Assembly: GCA_016808115.1 (NCBI GenBank) | Contig: JAEQBH010006406.1 | Span: 55,975 to 119,974, forward strand | DNA length: 64,000 bases | Direction: 5' to 3' | From: Tetrastigma voinierianum | Lineage: Eukaryota > Streptophyta > Magnoliopsida > Vitales > Vitaceae | Part shown: positions 1 through 12,259 of the stretch, piece after piece | How positions within the stretch are numbered: position 1 is the stretch's first letter | Layout: each line of letters opens with the position of its first letter | Notes under the pieces: model-generated | What the model was told of the DNA's origin: nothing | Database searches by the model: none | The model's input: the letters and a program-made list of their open reading frames with translations, nothing else | Position numbers and translations under genes: made by a program

Positions 1-22
1 GGTGATTTAGTTTAGACAGCAT

Positions 23-1987
23 CGTTACACCTCACTTCGCCTCATGAGAGGGGCGCGTGACCGACTGGGACTCCTATATATCTCGATTACATTTGTGGGC
101 CTAATCTCAATAAACAAATCCATATATCATAATATAACTTCTGTAAACTACCACTATAATGAAGAAAATTCATGATCTACATGCTCTAAGTCTCATTTAC
201 TTGTACTTACACAAACTCCACTATTACAAAACTTTTTACATTTATTTTCCAAAAACCAAAATCAAACTTACATCAAGAGGACTCCTATTGTCGTGGCCGG
301 GCCTTGTCAGATGCGAGTGCCCTGGATGTCCTTTTCAATACCTACACAGATGAAACACCCGTGCTAAGTTTATAGCTTAGTGGGAAATAACAGATATGAC
401 CACTTGAAGTGGTCCACAATTACAGGATACATATAACATAATGCATATAGTCGGAAGTTTATATGCAATGTAATTCATAACAGAGTTTTTATATAACATA
501 ATTCTTATAACGAAATTTTCATATCTCCCGTAGGAGTTCGTATCGTAGATTCAGACAAAAGGTACCCATAGTACACCAAGTGCACGTAACTGATTTCTTA
601 TGCTTTCTTATTGTCTATTATTCAGATTCTTATCATATAAAAGTTTACCTCAGATAGACTCAAAGAACAAAGGAATGAGATGGACGCAACACAATAGGTA
701 CCCGAAGGTACGATACAAGATCAACGTAGGCATGTTTGCCCACGTGAATGCAGGTGTCGAAAGACAATGCGTATAAACGTCACATCAGCGAGACGTGTTT
801 GCCCACATAATAGAAGTGTCGTAGCACTAGTAGAAGTGTCGTCGCACTGAACAAAGACGTGTCTGCCCACGTAACATAGGTGTCGTAGCACAATGCAGGA
901 GTGTCGTTGCACTGAACAGACATGCCTATTCATTCACTCATCCGTCCGATGCATGCCAATTATATATATTATCGAGCTTGTTATATTGTTCTTAAGACAT
1001 ATAAATACAGGAGAAACAATGTCTCCGCCCTAACGATAGGATCGAGCATTTTTCGATAACTTTTATACTTGTACGGATCTTTCATTTACTTGTTAGGATC
1101 ACAATTAATTCAATTTTACGCCTAATTATCTTTTCATCGAAGTCTCAAACAAAAGAGTAACAGATTCTGCACTTACCTAAGAAAGAACAAACTGAACCGT
1201 AGCTTGGCCTAGGTGTAACAATGCCCGCCTAGGAGCAGAGTGTTCCCACGTAGCGCAGCACAAAAATTCCTCAAGGGGCCCTGTCCCGCGAGCATGCACT
1301 CCACTCAGGGCGCACCTACGCCAGCAGGGGCAATGAGCCAAACGAAATGAACCAGCCTGCCATTTTCATCGTGTAAATCATTCAACCAAAACAAACCAAC
1401 CTTCAAAATTGAACTTAACCAACCCAAAAACACATTTATTATGAGTTAGGTTTTCTAACTCAAACATAGACAAAGAGGAGTTAGGTTAATTTCAACCTTG
1501 ATATTCTTGTAATCTCCTCCTAGCCTTTTTCTTCCTTTCTTCTTATTTCCTTAACCATACTTGATCCTTCAACAAATGGAGAACAAGCAAACCAAAACGT
1601 TTTCTCTCAACTCCAGGCCTAAGTCTCCGATTCCAAGCCAAAATGAGAAAATATATTCTCTCATTCCAAGACCACCTCTGGTCTTATCCCTAATTTAGCT
1701 TGGCGCCATGCTCGGGTTTATCACATTTTGGACGAATTTTCCTTTGCATTTTAATCCTTCTATTTGGCATTCCATTTGCACTCTGCCATCACATTTCTGC
1801 TCTAACATATCATCTTTCTGTGTTATGACCTTGGTCATTAATGCTCAATTACCATTTACCTGATTCTCAGATAATTCCGCTTATCATCTTTCACTCTTAG
1901 CACTTAAATTTCCGAAAAATGCTAATTTTACTTATATTATACCCTAAACATGTAATAAACTACTATAGTATAATTCGGGGTGTTACA
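23..1987 (-). mobile_element. Probable solo LTR, gypsy type
   Basis: Read on the minus strand, the stretch starts with TGTAACACCCCGAATTATAC and ends with a GGTGTAAC-type motif near base 24, so its ends form the inverted TGTAACACC..GGTGTAAC(A) pair typical of plant gypsy LTRs. The flanking 5-mers (agcat on the left, aagat on the right) differ at one base, which fits a decayed target-site duplication. No gag/pol or second LTR lies next to it, so a solo LTR left by recombination is the simplest reading. It contains a GC-rich tract (1,200-1,340) and a degenerate tandem block (720-930). The short ORFs inside are not credible genes. A truncated element reaching beyond base 1 is not excluded. Confidence 0.55.
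720..935. repeat. Degenerate tandem repeat inside the LTR
   Basis: The motifs gtgtcgtagcac / gtgtcgtcgcactgaaca and gtntgcccacgta alternate several times, in slightly different order. Short, imperfect internal repeats of this kind occur in the U3 part of many plant LTRs. The 70-aa minus-strand ORF over it is a by-product of the repeat. Confidence 0.6.
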
Positions 1988-3026
1988 AAGATAGCCCTAA
2001 TTTGAATTTATTTTTTCGCTTTTTTTTTTTTTTTTGTGATGAGATGAGATCACGACATTCCTCGGGGGTGATGAGATCGGATGATCTGCCAAACATCTTT
2101 GTGTTTTCAAGGAGAAAAATATGCAATCTTTTGCTCGTGAAAGAAAAACCGTAGGATTGGAATTCACCTGATCGATCCTGCCTCGAAAAAAAGAAAAAAA
2201 GAAAAAGAATAACTTAGCACACCTTTCTCCAAGATCGCCTAGATTGTGTCGCATGCGTCGAATCTCCAACATCGATCTTCTCGCGCCATTACCACTCACT
2301 TCCCACTTAATTAACCAGTTTCTTGTGTGTGGTTTTGTGTTTTCAAGAAGAATCGTATGTTTTTTACTCTTGAGAAAGAAGAGCAAAAAGTCAAAGTTAG
2401 GGTTTTTTAAGCCCCAAAGAAGAAAAAGCCTATAAAATAGTCGGGCCGTGTCTCAACCGTGTCCCCAAACGTGTTCCATCATGTCCGAGCCGCATTCCAA
2501 AGCCTGACTCAATTATTTGGTCAACGATATGCCATGCGTGCATACTGACACATATCCGAATGCCGCAACCGGTGTGTCCGTAGAACATAGTAATGACACC
2601 CACAATGTAGTCAGATCCGCGCTTCGAGGTTCCAAGCACGCTGAGCCCATAATATGTAAGAATGAGAACTAGGTGATTTACGGCCAAATTTTGTGTAACA
2701 TTTTATGAGTCCAACTTTCTAAATTCGCTTTACCCTAGAATGATGTTAAATCGTTTGGGAATAATAGGAAGAGTTGTGTATATGGAGAATGGACTATTCA
2801 TATTGTTTAAACTAATTTAGAGTTAATAGTTGATAGTGATTTTAAAAGTTTTTTAACCTAAAGAGGAAAACTAGCCATTGCAATCAAAACATCTTGTCTT
2901 TTTCATTCTAGCAATGGTGGTACATTTGTCTTAAATTTGATGGAATGTATTTAATGCAGAAGATGTAGAAGATAAGCAAAATGCAGCAAATCATTGAGTT
3001 ATAGGAAGGAAAGGATCCAGGAATAT
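1988..3026. other. No gene seen; repeat-like sequence
   Basis: The stretch holds poly-T and AAAAAG-rich tracts. A direct repeat is visible: tttgtgttttcaag followed by an A/G-rich run occurs near 2,098 and again near 2,334. Reading frames of 60-130 aa on both strands are low complexity and match nothing I recognise. Probably old LTR-type sequence. Confidence 0.4.
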
Positions 3027-3340
3027 CTATAAACCATCCCTATGACCGAGGTCAACCACAAATCGTGGCTATAAACCATCTTTATGGCCGGGGTCAACCA
3101 CAAATCACAGTTATAAATCATCCCTATGGTCGAGGTCACCCATAAACCGCGGCTACAAATCGATTCTTGGCATGGTAACAAACTTAAAACCGCAGTTTAT
3201 AACCATCTCTGTGCCGTGATCAACCACAAACCACAGCTATAAACCATCTCTATGGTCGAGATCAACCATAAACCACTATTATAAACCTTCTCTACGACCG
3301 GAGTCAACCACAAACCACGACTATAAACTATGCCAAATTG
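3027..3340. repeat. 42-bp minisatellite, about 7-8 copies
   Basis: The unit ctataaaccatctctatgg followed by tcgagrtcaaccayaaaccrcgg recurs at 3,027, 3,069, 3,110 and 3,152, then again at about 3,237, 3,279 and 3,320, giving a 42-base period with one irregular unit in the middle. The CCGCGG/TATAAAC words match the subterminal repeats of CACTA transposons and sit just inside the CACTA-like end at 3,522. I therefore read the array as a subterminal region and not an independent satellite. Confidence 0.75.
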
Positions 3341-3495
3341 CTAACCAATTGAAGATCCTATAGTCGCGGTTTATGAAGTGGTCTTGTCTATAGGATTTCT
3401 CCGCACCACCTATGGTCATGCCATGTCATGTTGTCTCATCCTAAACTATATTTTATAGTCGCATTATATACTACTTTAGCCAGTATTTGATGATA

Positions 3496-3522
3496 CGACT
3501 AAAGGCTTTCTTCCTCGTAGTG
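3496..3522 (-). mobile_element. CACTA (En/Spm-like) terminal inverted repeat
   Basis: On the minus strand the sequence starts CACTACGAGGAAGAAAGCC and continues TTTAGTCG. CACTA elements characteristically begin CACTAC, then a purine-rich run, then GCCTTT/AGTCGCGG. The repeats just inside (3,027-3,380) contain the matching taaaccgcgg/tagtcgcgg words. I could not find the partner terminus or a transposase, so this is one end of a truncated or non-autonomous element. Confidence 0.6.
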
Positions 3523-4616
3523 TGTTTCTTCTCCCTATGCGCACTGGCAGACCAAGATTTACCTCTCGCATATCTCTCGATCTAGCCATATAAGAAGGAT
3601 TTGCATCCCCTCTTCTATAACAATGATGACCCATGAACCATAACCATTCCTTTACATTGATAATTTAACAAAAATCAAAAACCAAAACTTACTCTAAATC
3701 ACGAACTGGAGAAGAATCTCCTACTAAGGTTTGTCTCCTTCCAACACGTCCACATATTAGCTTTTAACCCACAATAGCAAACAATCCATGTTCTCAGAAT
3801 CCCATCACGGTAGCGCCTCAGAAGCTTTCTCGAGGATAGTGCATAACTATTCATGGAGGATAAGGAGAATTTAAGCCAAATAATCACAGAAAATTGGTAG
3901 AGATGAAACAATTAGAAGCAAAACAAACAATTACATATAGCAATGTAAATAGGTTTCACTAAGAAATGAAATAAACGCAGTAAAAGAAAGCAACATTAGT
4001 TTATCGTAATTAAGGGGAGAATTTTGGGGGCGAGAGAGCTTAAGATCAAACTTATGGGGAGATTGAGGGTACTGGGCAAGGCAGGGTAGGGATGAGGGTA
4101 CTTGGCCATTAGAATATTTTTGGGTTAATGAATCAATGTAAAATATTTGCGAAGCTAAAAATGCATGTAATGGGTGCCACATAAGCTTCGTTAACGCTCT
4201 GTTTGTCTATCTGTTGAATCCGTTAACAATATAGGTATAAGTATGTCAAAGTAGAAACATTAGGAGTATGGTTAGACCCAAAAAAAATTTAGTGACTAGA
4301 TTGAACATATGGTCAAACATCAAGGGCATTTTTGCACTTTATCCTGTAGTTAATATAATTATAATTTTAGAATATATAATATGAATTAGAATAATATAGT
4401 AGAAGCACATGATTAATGTATTATAAATATAAAATGTTATTGCATTAACAAGAGAGAATAAATCATGTAGGAAATAAGATATTATTGAGAGGGGTCAATT
4501 ATATGGTTCCAACAATAAGAATCTATCTGCCCTTGAGACTTAGGATTCAAGGGCAAAGGGGTGGATTGACACACAAAAGAATCGATCGACCTTTATAAGA
4601 ACAAAAACATTTACAA

Positions 4617-4667
<51 letters not shown>

Positions 4668-5507
4668 TCTTGCTTGCTATACAATATTAAAGGAAATCAA
4701 CTTTGTGCTCTAGTTATTTACATGTATTTTATTAAAAATTATGGAAGTGGGAAGAAGTGAATTAATTTTATAGGTAAGGGAAGGAATTCGAATCCGGTCT
4801 ATACAGGAAATATTTTGTGTAGTCCATCCTTGTTGTATTTGATTTGAGGGATAATAAATTCCTCTGTTCCAATACCTCCCTCGGGATTTGTTCACTTCTG
4901 TTTGAGAGTTCATCCGTTGAGAGAAAATGCCAGATAAGCTAATTAACTTAATGTGTGAATAAACTGTAAGATTATGGTCCATAATGATTAAGTTTTAATT
5001 TTAAAATTTTAAAACTTGAATTTCCTACATTTGAAAATCCACCTCTTCAACATTCCTTAAACCCCGTAATCCTTGGGGAGACTAGATGATGACCTCGAGT
5101 CTCAACACCAAGACGCACTAAAACTTTTAGGTCCTTAAGCCTACTTATCTATTCAAAAAACTTACCACGTGTTTTGATTAAAAAGGGTTTGAAAGAACCA
5201 AAGGTGATTCTATTTGGTACTTCAGTTTTAACACCCACTTTTCCAATTTCAGTTTTCTCTATTTCAATGGCTGAGATATGCTTTTCTGTTCGTCTGTGAA
5301 CTGATCCTATTCCCATTCGTTTAATATGATGAGATTGTTTAATCATTGATTTTACATTTAAACGTTAGACTTTAATTTGGTTGTTCTGTTAAAGTACCTT
5401 GTTTTTTAAACTGAATAGAAGGATATATTTCATCTTAAATCATAATACTAATATGTGTACTTAATTCTGGTAAGAATCTTATGTCTCAGAGTTGTCTTTC
5501 TATACTT
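3523..5507. other. No gene seen; (TA)n microsatellite
   Basis: A long (TA)n run lies at 4,620-4,665. Around 4,250-4,350 is a phrase common in plant intergenic repeats (gtgactagattgaacatatggtcaaac and onward). Frames of 70-90 aa on the minus strand show no recognisable domain. Confidence 0.4.
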
Positions 5508-5852
5508 GTAATTCATTAGAAACATAGTACTTTGCACAAATGTAAAATAAAATAAGTGCTTGTTTGGTTATTGTTTTTGAAAACATAATGAATATCATTT
5601 GAGGGTCTTTCATGCTCTCTAGGTAATTCATTACAAACATAGTACTTGCATTAAATGTAAAAATAAAAATAAAGTGTTTGTTTGTTATTGTTTTTGAAAA
5701 CATAATGAATATCATTGAGGGTCTTTTCATACTCGGTGTAATTCATTAGAAAAACATAGTACTTTGCATTAAAATGTGTAAAAAAATAAAAACAAAGTAG
5801 TTGTTTACGTTGCTTTGAAAACATAATGAATTATCATTTGAGGGTTTCTAAA
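5508..5852. repeat. 115-bp tandem triplication
   Basis: Three copies start at gtaattcatt (5,508, 5,623 and 5,738), an exact 115-base spacing. Each runs through acatagtactttgca, an A-rich patch, tttttgaaaacataatgaat and atcatttgagggtct. The copies differ by small indels and substitutions, so the triplication is not recent. The 76-aa minus-strand ORF with an internally repeated sequence is a by-product. Confidence 0.85.
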
Positions 5853-7000
5853 ATCAAGCTAAGTATCTAAATTCTAAGATTTTACGCGTTTTCAGATTTT
5901 AAACCGTGGTATCATCTGTTTTTCAAACAAAAAAAACATTTTCCAAAATCTATAAGGCCCTAAAATACTTATTGGTAAAAGTAGGGGTTCTTAAAAAAGC
6001 TTAGTTCGAGTCCACCCACTTCAACCTTAAAGTCCGTTTTTTAGAAGGGTTCAACCATAGGCTTCATTTTAGACTCTGACACCAGAGGATTCAGCCCCCC
6101 ATAAGCCTCCGCCTCTTTAGGCCCACCTTGATAGGCCACCCTATTCCTGTTATTGTTTTTTTAAAATATTTTGTAACTCTATTTATAATATATATTTATT
6201 AAAATTTATTATATAAGTAAAAATAGGTGTGTACAATTTATCTTGGTGCATTAAATTTTAAGCAAAATAAAAATGATTAAAATTAATGTCAAAATAAAAA
6301 GCCCTTTAGACCTATCCGCCTTGGGTCTATTAATATCCACCCTGAGTCCATGGACTAGGCCGTAGGCCTTAAAAAATACAAAATTCGGCTTGACCTCGAC
6401 ATAGTTATAATTCTTTGTTTAAGAAAAAGTACTAAACAGATAAAATTCTTTCAAGATATTTAAAAATAAAGATAACAGTATTTTGGGTCTTATGTTAAAA
6501 TCTACAAGCAAAACCAAATTTAAAAGAGGTTTATTATTTAATTGTAGATGTCGCTGATTGCCTTGGGTCAGCCTTCTTGCTCTTTTTACTATTTACAATT
6601 TGTAATCACACCAGATGAACATTGACAAGTCATCAAAGAAAAGATGGATCCCACTCACACAATTTGGACAGCAGTACTCTGAAAAGTACGCCCCACACAT
6701 GGAATTTGGACAAGAGCAGCAAAAACCCTGCAGATAATCATATTTGGAGTTTTGTACGGAAATAAACTGTTTGGAAAAAAATAAAATAAAATTACAGCTG
6801 TGTCCAAAATATTTTCCAAAGTAAAGCTTAATACCGGCAAAGGAAACGACGACATTTGATTCATGCAGAAGCCGACAACCGGGACGGTAGCATTTATCTT
6901 TCGCACTGTCAAGTATCGAGAACGCGCATGGATTAATCTAATCTGCCGCTGCTCACAACGGTGGTATTCACTAACTAAATGCCTGCTCACAACGGCATTT
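5853..7000. other. No gene seen
   Basis: AT-rich intergenic DNA with pyrimidine-rich phrases around 6,080-6,140 and 6,300-6,400 (cctatccgccttgggtct and similar) that look like old repeats. The 111-aa minus-strand frame at 6,655-6,990 matches no family I know. Confidence 0.35.
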
Positions 7001-7320
7001 CCAAGTGAGACAAATTGTTCTGGCTAGGCTTTTTCCCCATTTTCCTCTTCCTCTTGCCTTCTCCTCTGCTCGTCCATCGAGGTCGTGCTCCCTTCTCCCC
7101 TCACTTCTTCTCTTTTCCTCTGGCTACCCGATCCCCCCGCTTCCATGCCTGAGTCGCCCGATCCGTATCGCCTCCTCCTCCTTCTCCATTTTCTTCTTCC
7201 TCTTGCCTTCCTCCCTCCCTCCGGCCGGCCGCAGCCGCCGCCCGATTCCGCCAGTTTTCTTCATACATGTCACGGTTTTTCGCTCTTTCCGTAACGCCGC
7301 TTCAATGCTCACGTTGTTTT
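7001..7320. other. Pyrimidine-rich, GC-elevated tract
   Basis: The plus strand is strongly C/T-rich (repeated cttcctcttgccttc and ctcctcctcc), ending in a ggccggccgcagccgccgcc block at about 7,220-7,240. Such tracts are typical of 5' untranslated leaders and core promoters of plant genes. The overlapping plus-strand frames are proline/serine/leucine-rich by composition only, and no homologous protein is recognisable. It may be a stranded promoter/5' leader or a piece of an LTR. Confidence 0.3.
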
Positions 7321-7460
7321 AAATTATCTCGGCTGGATATGTTTGTGTTATTGATTTGGTATATTTTTGCGCATTTATTTCGCGATACGCTTTCTAGTGT
7401 TACATGTTTGATTCTCGTGGAGTGTGAAACCATTAACAATGAAGTTACAAAACGAAGGTT

Positions 7461-7665
7461 TCAAACATCTAAAAAAACGAAGTTCCATGTTCGTGGATCA
7501 CAAACTGTTGTGTATGTAAAAGAAAAGAAGAATAGATGAACTGCAGATCGACTTCAAACATCTAAAAACGAAGTTCCATGTTCGTGGATCGCTTGTTTGT
7601 GCTTATGAAACTTCAGATCGAATTTCAAACATCTAAAAAACGAAGTTCCACTGAAAGGTTCAAGT
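7461..7665. repeat. Threefold short direct repeat
   Basis: The phrase tcaaacatctaaaaaacgaa followed by gttccatg occurs at 7,461, 7,554 and 7,625. The first two copies also share ttcgtggatc, and the second and third are each preceded by cagatcga. Spacings of 93 and 71 bases show that one unit has lost about 20 bases. Confidence 0.75.
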
Positions 7666-8233
7666 TGGATTATAGTTTCGGTTTTAATCGACTAAGTCGT
7701 TACCTCCCGTGATCGATTGACTCAATTACACTCCTAATATGGGACTACCACAAGATTCATGTTATATGTCCTAGTTGATCCTATTTCTCAAACCGATTCT
7801 AAAATAATTTTGGAAACATAGAAGGATCATCGTAGTGTGCCTCTTGAATTTGGGATTCCTTCAAACACACACAAAATGAAAAACCAGCCAAATTTTTAGT
7901 ACTCTCCCCGCTTTTGTGAACAAAAAGAGTGTTCCTGAAAAATGAGGAACTGGTTAACTGAAGGTTCCTCTCAGCGTTAAACATCACCTTAAATGATCCA
8001 CGACTTTAAAACTTGTATAATTTTACTAATGGTTAATGAGAGTTTAAATAAAAATAATAGACTTTATTTCAGACTCCACAAACTAAAAGGAACTTGCTTC
8101 ATTCAAGATGTTGTCTTTGTTAAGAGGAGTGGAAAGGCGTAGAGGTGACCACCTCATGCTTAATGTAAACTTTAGGGAAAGAAAGAAATGAAAATGTGTT
8201 AAAAAAATGTAGAACGTCCGATAAAGCCATCAA

Positions 8234-8275
<42 letters not shown>

Positions 8276-9945
8276 ATAATTTTGTGAATTGGCCTAAGGT
8301 TAGGAGTAGTATAGCGCTTGATTCTACTAGTTCATCAAGACTGCAAGTCATATATTTATAAGGGTTAGGTTTTTTAATGCTTCATCTAGATTTATAAGTT
8401 GAATGTACGCTTTAGTGCAGCATAATTTTTTTTCGTCACTTATGTGCATTTTAAACAAAAAGCTCTTGTATTACCTATCAAAAACCTTTTAATTTTCAAT
8501 GTAACCTTATATCCTATTCTAATTTTAAGATAATAATTATTTCCATCCTAGTTAAAGTTGATCCTTATATTTGAATGAAGGATCGATATTAACTTTGACT
8601 AAGAATGTCATTCGCTTAAAAAAAATTATGACCATTATGTATTCTCCATGTGGATATTAATTTCCAAAGTAACAAATGTTTTATTGCCATCATATGTTTA
8701 AGCCATTATTGAATATTAAATTCAAAAGTAAATATTTTGCACATATTTATGGCTATATTGTCCATGATAATATTGATTTGAAAAGTAACTACTAGGTTAG
8801 CTCACCTTGTTTCGTCCTCCTCAATCAGACTAGTTTGAACATCTCAAAGTCACAGATGTTCACTCCACCCATTACGCTTTGAAAAACTGCCCACAAACTC
8901 CCCCGAGAAGCAAGGAGAACGAAATATAGAAAAAACACGATTAGTTCCCCTTGAAAACGAAAAACACGACTATATTTAATAAGAATTTTCAAGAACAATA
9001 AAATTCTGTCTTCATGGCCTGGTAGTCTATAAAGGAGGGGGAGGTGGCCTGTGGGGTGTGGAGCACACATGATGGTGGTGGGCCCAAACCGAGGAGATGT
9101 ATGTACCCAATCCTATCAGTCATAGAGAGGCAGGCCCAAAGTTGGTGGTGTAGGAAAGCGACGTCCATTAAGAGAAGAGAGGGAAAGACCCATGAAGCAC
9201 ACAACTGCTCGCATTTTTACACCTGATGGATTAAGAGAGAGAGAGCCCATATATATAAATATTCCCCATAATAACGTCTCAATTGCTCTATTGCAAACTA
9301 AGACATAGTTACTTATATATAGTTTGTAGTATCCAAATGAAAATTTTCTCGAGATGTGGACACAAATGTCGAAGACTAATATTGGGCCCTCCACCACCGC
9401 CCATCTCCATGAACATGTTGCTTTCACTATCCCCATCCATCTCCCCTCCAGCATCATATCAATTCCTCCGCCTCGCTTGTTCCTTTTATTTACCATCAAT
9501 TTCAAGCCCATTACTGATCTAATCCAGCACATGTTTGATTCTAGTTTTGAAAATCATATCCAAAATAATTTTTTAAACACAAAATGTGTGTGTGTGTGTG
9601 TGTGTTTGATCGTATTGCACGTGTCGACGTGTTGGAAGTTGTAAATCCTATGTAGTTTGCAAGATGAGGATATTATACTAAAAAAATAAAAGTTTCTAAA
9701 ATGTAAGTTTCTAACCTTAAGCCTTTAATTATTGTGATACACTTTCTAATATTTATGTATTTTGCATACAGATATATATATGGCGTCGTAGGGCTACATG
9801 ATCGTTGATCCATTGATCCATCTGCCTTAAGGCTGTAAGATAAAGACAGTCCTACTTTGTTGACACTGGAAAGTGTGTTTGTATTTTATTATTCATGAAT
9901 TAACATTCCGCTTACTCTCTAATCTAAATATATTCAATTACAAAC
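7666..9945. other. No gene seen; microsatellites
   Basis: The stretch contains a (TA)n(TG)n compound microsatellite at 8,236-8,275 and a (GT)n run at 9,586-9,605. The longest frame (138 aa, minus strand, 9,116-9,532) has no recognisable motif and overlaps plus-strand frames of equal quality, so it is not called. Confidence 0.4.
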
Positions 9946-11460
9946 ATGGTTGGTTTCGCTAATTATAGTTATAAAGAAGCTCCACCTCGCGCTAGCGATG
10001 AGAGTTTTCTTTACCGGGCGGATGGATCCACGTATCGCCCATACGTGATCCGCAGATGGCGGTATACCGCTGCGCTGAGCCATCATCATAGATTGGCCGC
10101 CTATTACTTGTCTCATCGAGAGATGGCAGCCCGAGACACACACATTCCATGTCCTAGTCGGAGAGATGACGATCACGTTACAGGATGTTTCTATCCTCCT
10201 CGCCGTGATCGACTTTAATTCCACAAATACAGACATGTATGCCGATGTCGCAGCAGAAGTTATGTGAGTCGCTTCAGTCACCCCACTACGATGCCTCGAG
10301 GATCGACCATCTCTATCCCGGTTATGTCGCCAGCTATCGCATCCCGGGACCCGATGCCGATGAGGTCGCATTTGGAGCCGAGTGCACGGGTTCATATTAG
10401 CGCCGATGGGATCCTTCGCTTTCCTGACAAGAAGGGGGTCCATGTTCACTTGTGCTTTCTCCCACTACTCCGTGATTTGACACAGACATCGACTTTATAG
10501 TCAGTGGTAGCAAGACTTCGTACGCCACATTGAGAGCAGGCCGTGCTTATCAATCGGAGATGACATAGTGGTTGTATTATTCATACAGTACGATATTTTT
10601 TTTTTGTAATTACACACTCGCCACGTTAAATTAGATCGCTTACTCGCTTATTTTATATTCACTATGGTCTGGAGAGTAAAGGTTTCACGCAGTCGACCTT
10701 TGCCTCGACGATTCGGCGCCCATAGTCCAAAGCGACCACCATCGGCCGATGCCCACATGATGACGGCTGTCATAGGCTCGGGAAATGGTGGGCATGGACG
10801 ATGGATCACGCTGAGCATTACGATGCTTCACCCACCATTGTGTTAAGGCAGAGCTGCAGCCGCCCATCGGGTGTAGGTGGAGAGTGTACTCTCGACACGG
10901 TGCTTAAACCCATCCGTGTCCTCCTCCCCATACCGGATTAGCTAGACCCACAGACTCGATCGTGCAATTATATGTAAAAGCATATGGTAGTAATTATATG
11001 TTACACAAGTATGGTCTATATAGTGATTTAAATCATGTTGACATTAAAGTATTTAATGTCAATGGTTAATGTAGGTCTTGATGTATGTACCGCATCGGAG
11101 AGTTAACATCATTTTCCATATTTGCTTAGCCGACAAAGATATCTGGCGCACGATGTCACCCCTCATATGTTTCGAGACTGTTGAGTGGCATCGTCCAAAG
11201 CGCTGCGATACGCTAGTTTGGGCCGCATCGAGATACTCTTCCGTGCCTTGCTCTACGGTGCACGCTACACAGTCGATGTGCTGGCTGACACCGGCTGATC
11301 GGGCGACGATCATGCTCCATACATAGCACTATGGGATACACGATTGGCGAGGATCGTTACTTCACCCCGCCATGGTGGTATGATGGGACTACCAAGATCC
11401 ATACATGTAGCGGTATCGTCGTGATACACGACGCTTTACGAGAGAGACTACCTGCTGCAT
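9946..11460 (+). pseudogene. Plant mobile domain (PMD) gene relic
   Basis: Translation at 10,118-10,203 gives ERWQPETHTFHVLVGEMTI followed by TLQDV, the PMD core that normally continues to LGLPIDG. Near 10,400 comes a GILRFPDK..VHLCFLPLL segment (normally GG-LFPDKS..VHL-FLPLL). At 11,130-11,200 comes WRTMSPLICFETVEWHRPKR, and at about 11,300 DDHAPYIALWDTR. These blocks occur in the order found in PMD proteins of the MAIN/MAIL1 and 'phosphatase 7 long form' type, many of which are carried by transposons. They lie in different frames with stops and gaps, so the gene is dead. Intron-like AT-rich DNA lies at about 10,560-10,650 and 10,970-11,070. A MULE transposase relic 7 kb away fits the known PMD-Mutator association, but a physical link is not shown. 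Confidence 0.75.
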
Positions 11461-11579
11461 AGGTATGATTATGAGGTTTCACACTATACCGGTAGTAATG
11501 AACGTTATGGGTAAGTTAGATTGACGTGTTTCTAAAATATTTACCTAATTTTAATCAAGAGTATGTAGTTATAATGCGA

Positions 11580-12010
11580 TATTTTTGCCCACGCAGACGC
11601 CGCCATGGTTGACATAGTCGTAACGGCCTCTCGCTTTGTTATCACAGCAAAGCATATATACCATATTGTCTCGATCGACGTTATTACCAGCATCGGAGAA
11701 GGACATCGATCGCTGGTACGCCTCAGAGGCATCCACATCACATGCACCATCTATAGACCAAAGGTCATCGACTACACCATGCTCTAATAGCAAAGGGAGA
11801 GGAGAGGCGCAGGGAGTCGAGCTGAGGTCGCGCTTCGAGATGGTGGGTAGCCGCGTGTAGATATGATGGGCCGTATACACTTGATGCGAGTTTGACTACT
11901 TTGTTACCATTACCCCCTCACCTTCCACACCACATTCGCACTTCACTACTGACCCGTCACCTTCCATCCCCACACATTGACACATCACCATCCATCCCCA
12001 CACGATGACA
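11580..12010 (+). other. Possible 3' tail of the PMD relic
   Basis: Sequence after the last recognisable PMD block keeps the higher GC of the PMD relic. It then passes into a C-rich stretch with repeated ccttccayccccacac phrases (11,930-12,005), which would encode a Pro/His-rich tail as seen at the C-terminus of many PMD proteins. No frame stays open, so the assignment rests on position and composition only. Confidence 0.3.
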
Positions 12011-12259
12011 ACTATTACCGCACTTTTACCGAGCGGGTAGACTTCCAGCAGCTTGTAATTCCAGACTCGACGTGTGCACTGACCAATTAATCACCACGGC
12101 CTTCGCCTCCATCGCCTCGTTCCATCGCCTCCCTCGTTCGCCTCACACACCACAGATCTCCGTTGCCCTACAAGCCGTTTATTCTAGGCGCCGCCCTAAG
12201 AGAACTATTAAGGCGCTTCTTATGGACTCACTGATACATGATATTATTTTTATATAGAT

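Noticed and set aside
720..960. CRISPR-like spaced repeats
   Set aside because: Repeats are imperfect and not separated by uniform unique spacers. The context is a plant LTR.
3027..3340. CRISPR-like array (42-base period)
   Set aside because: Adjacent units repeat over their whole length with no spacers, and they adjoin a CACTA end.
9116..9532. 138-aa minus-strand ORF
   Set aside because: No motif is recognisable, and equally long plus-strand frames overlap it. Composition is not coding-like.
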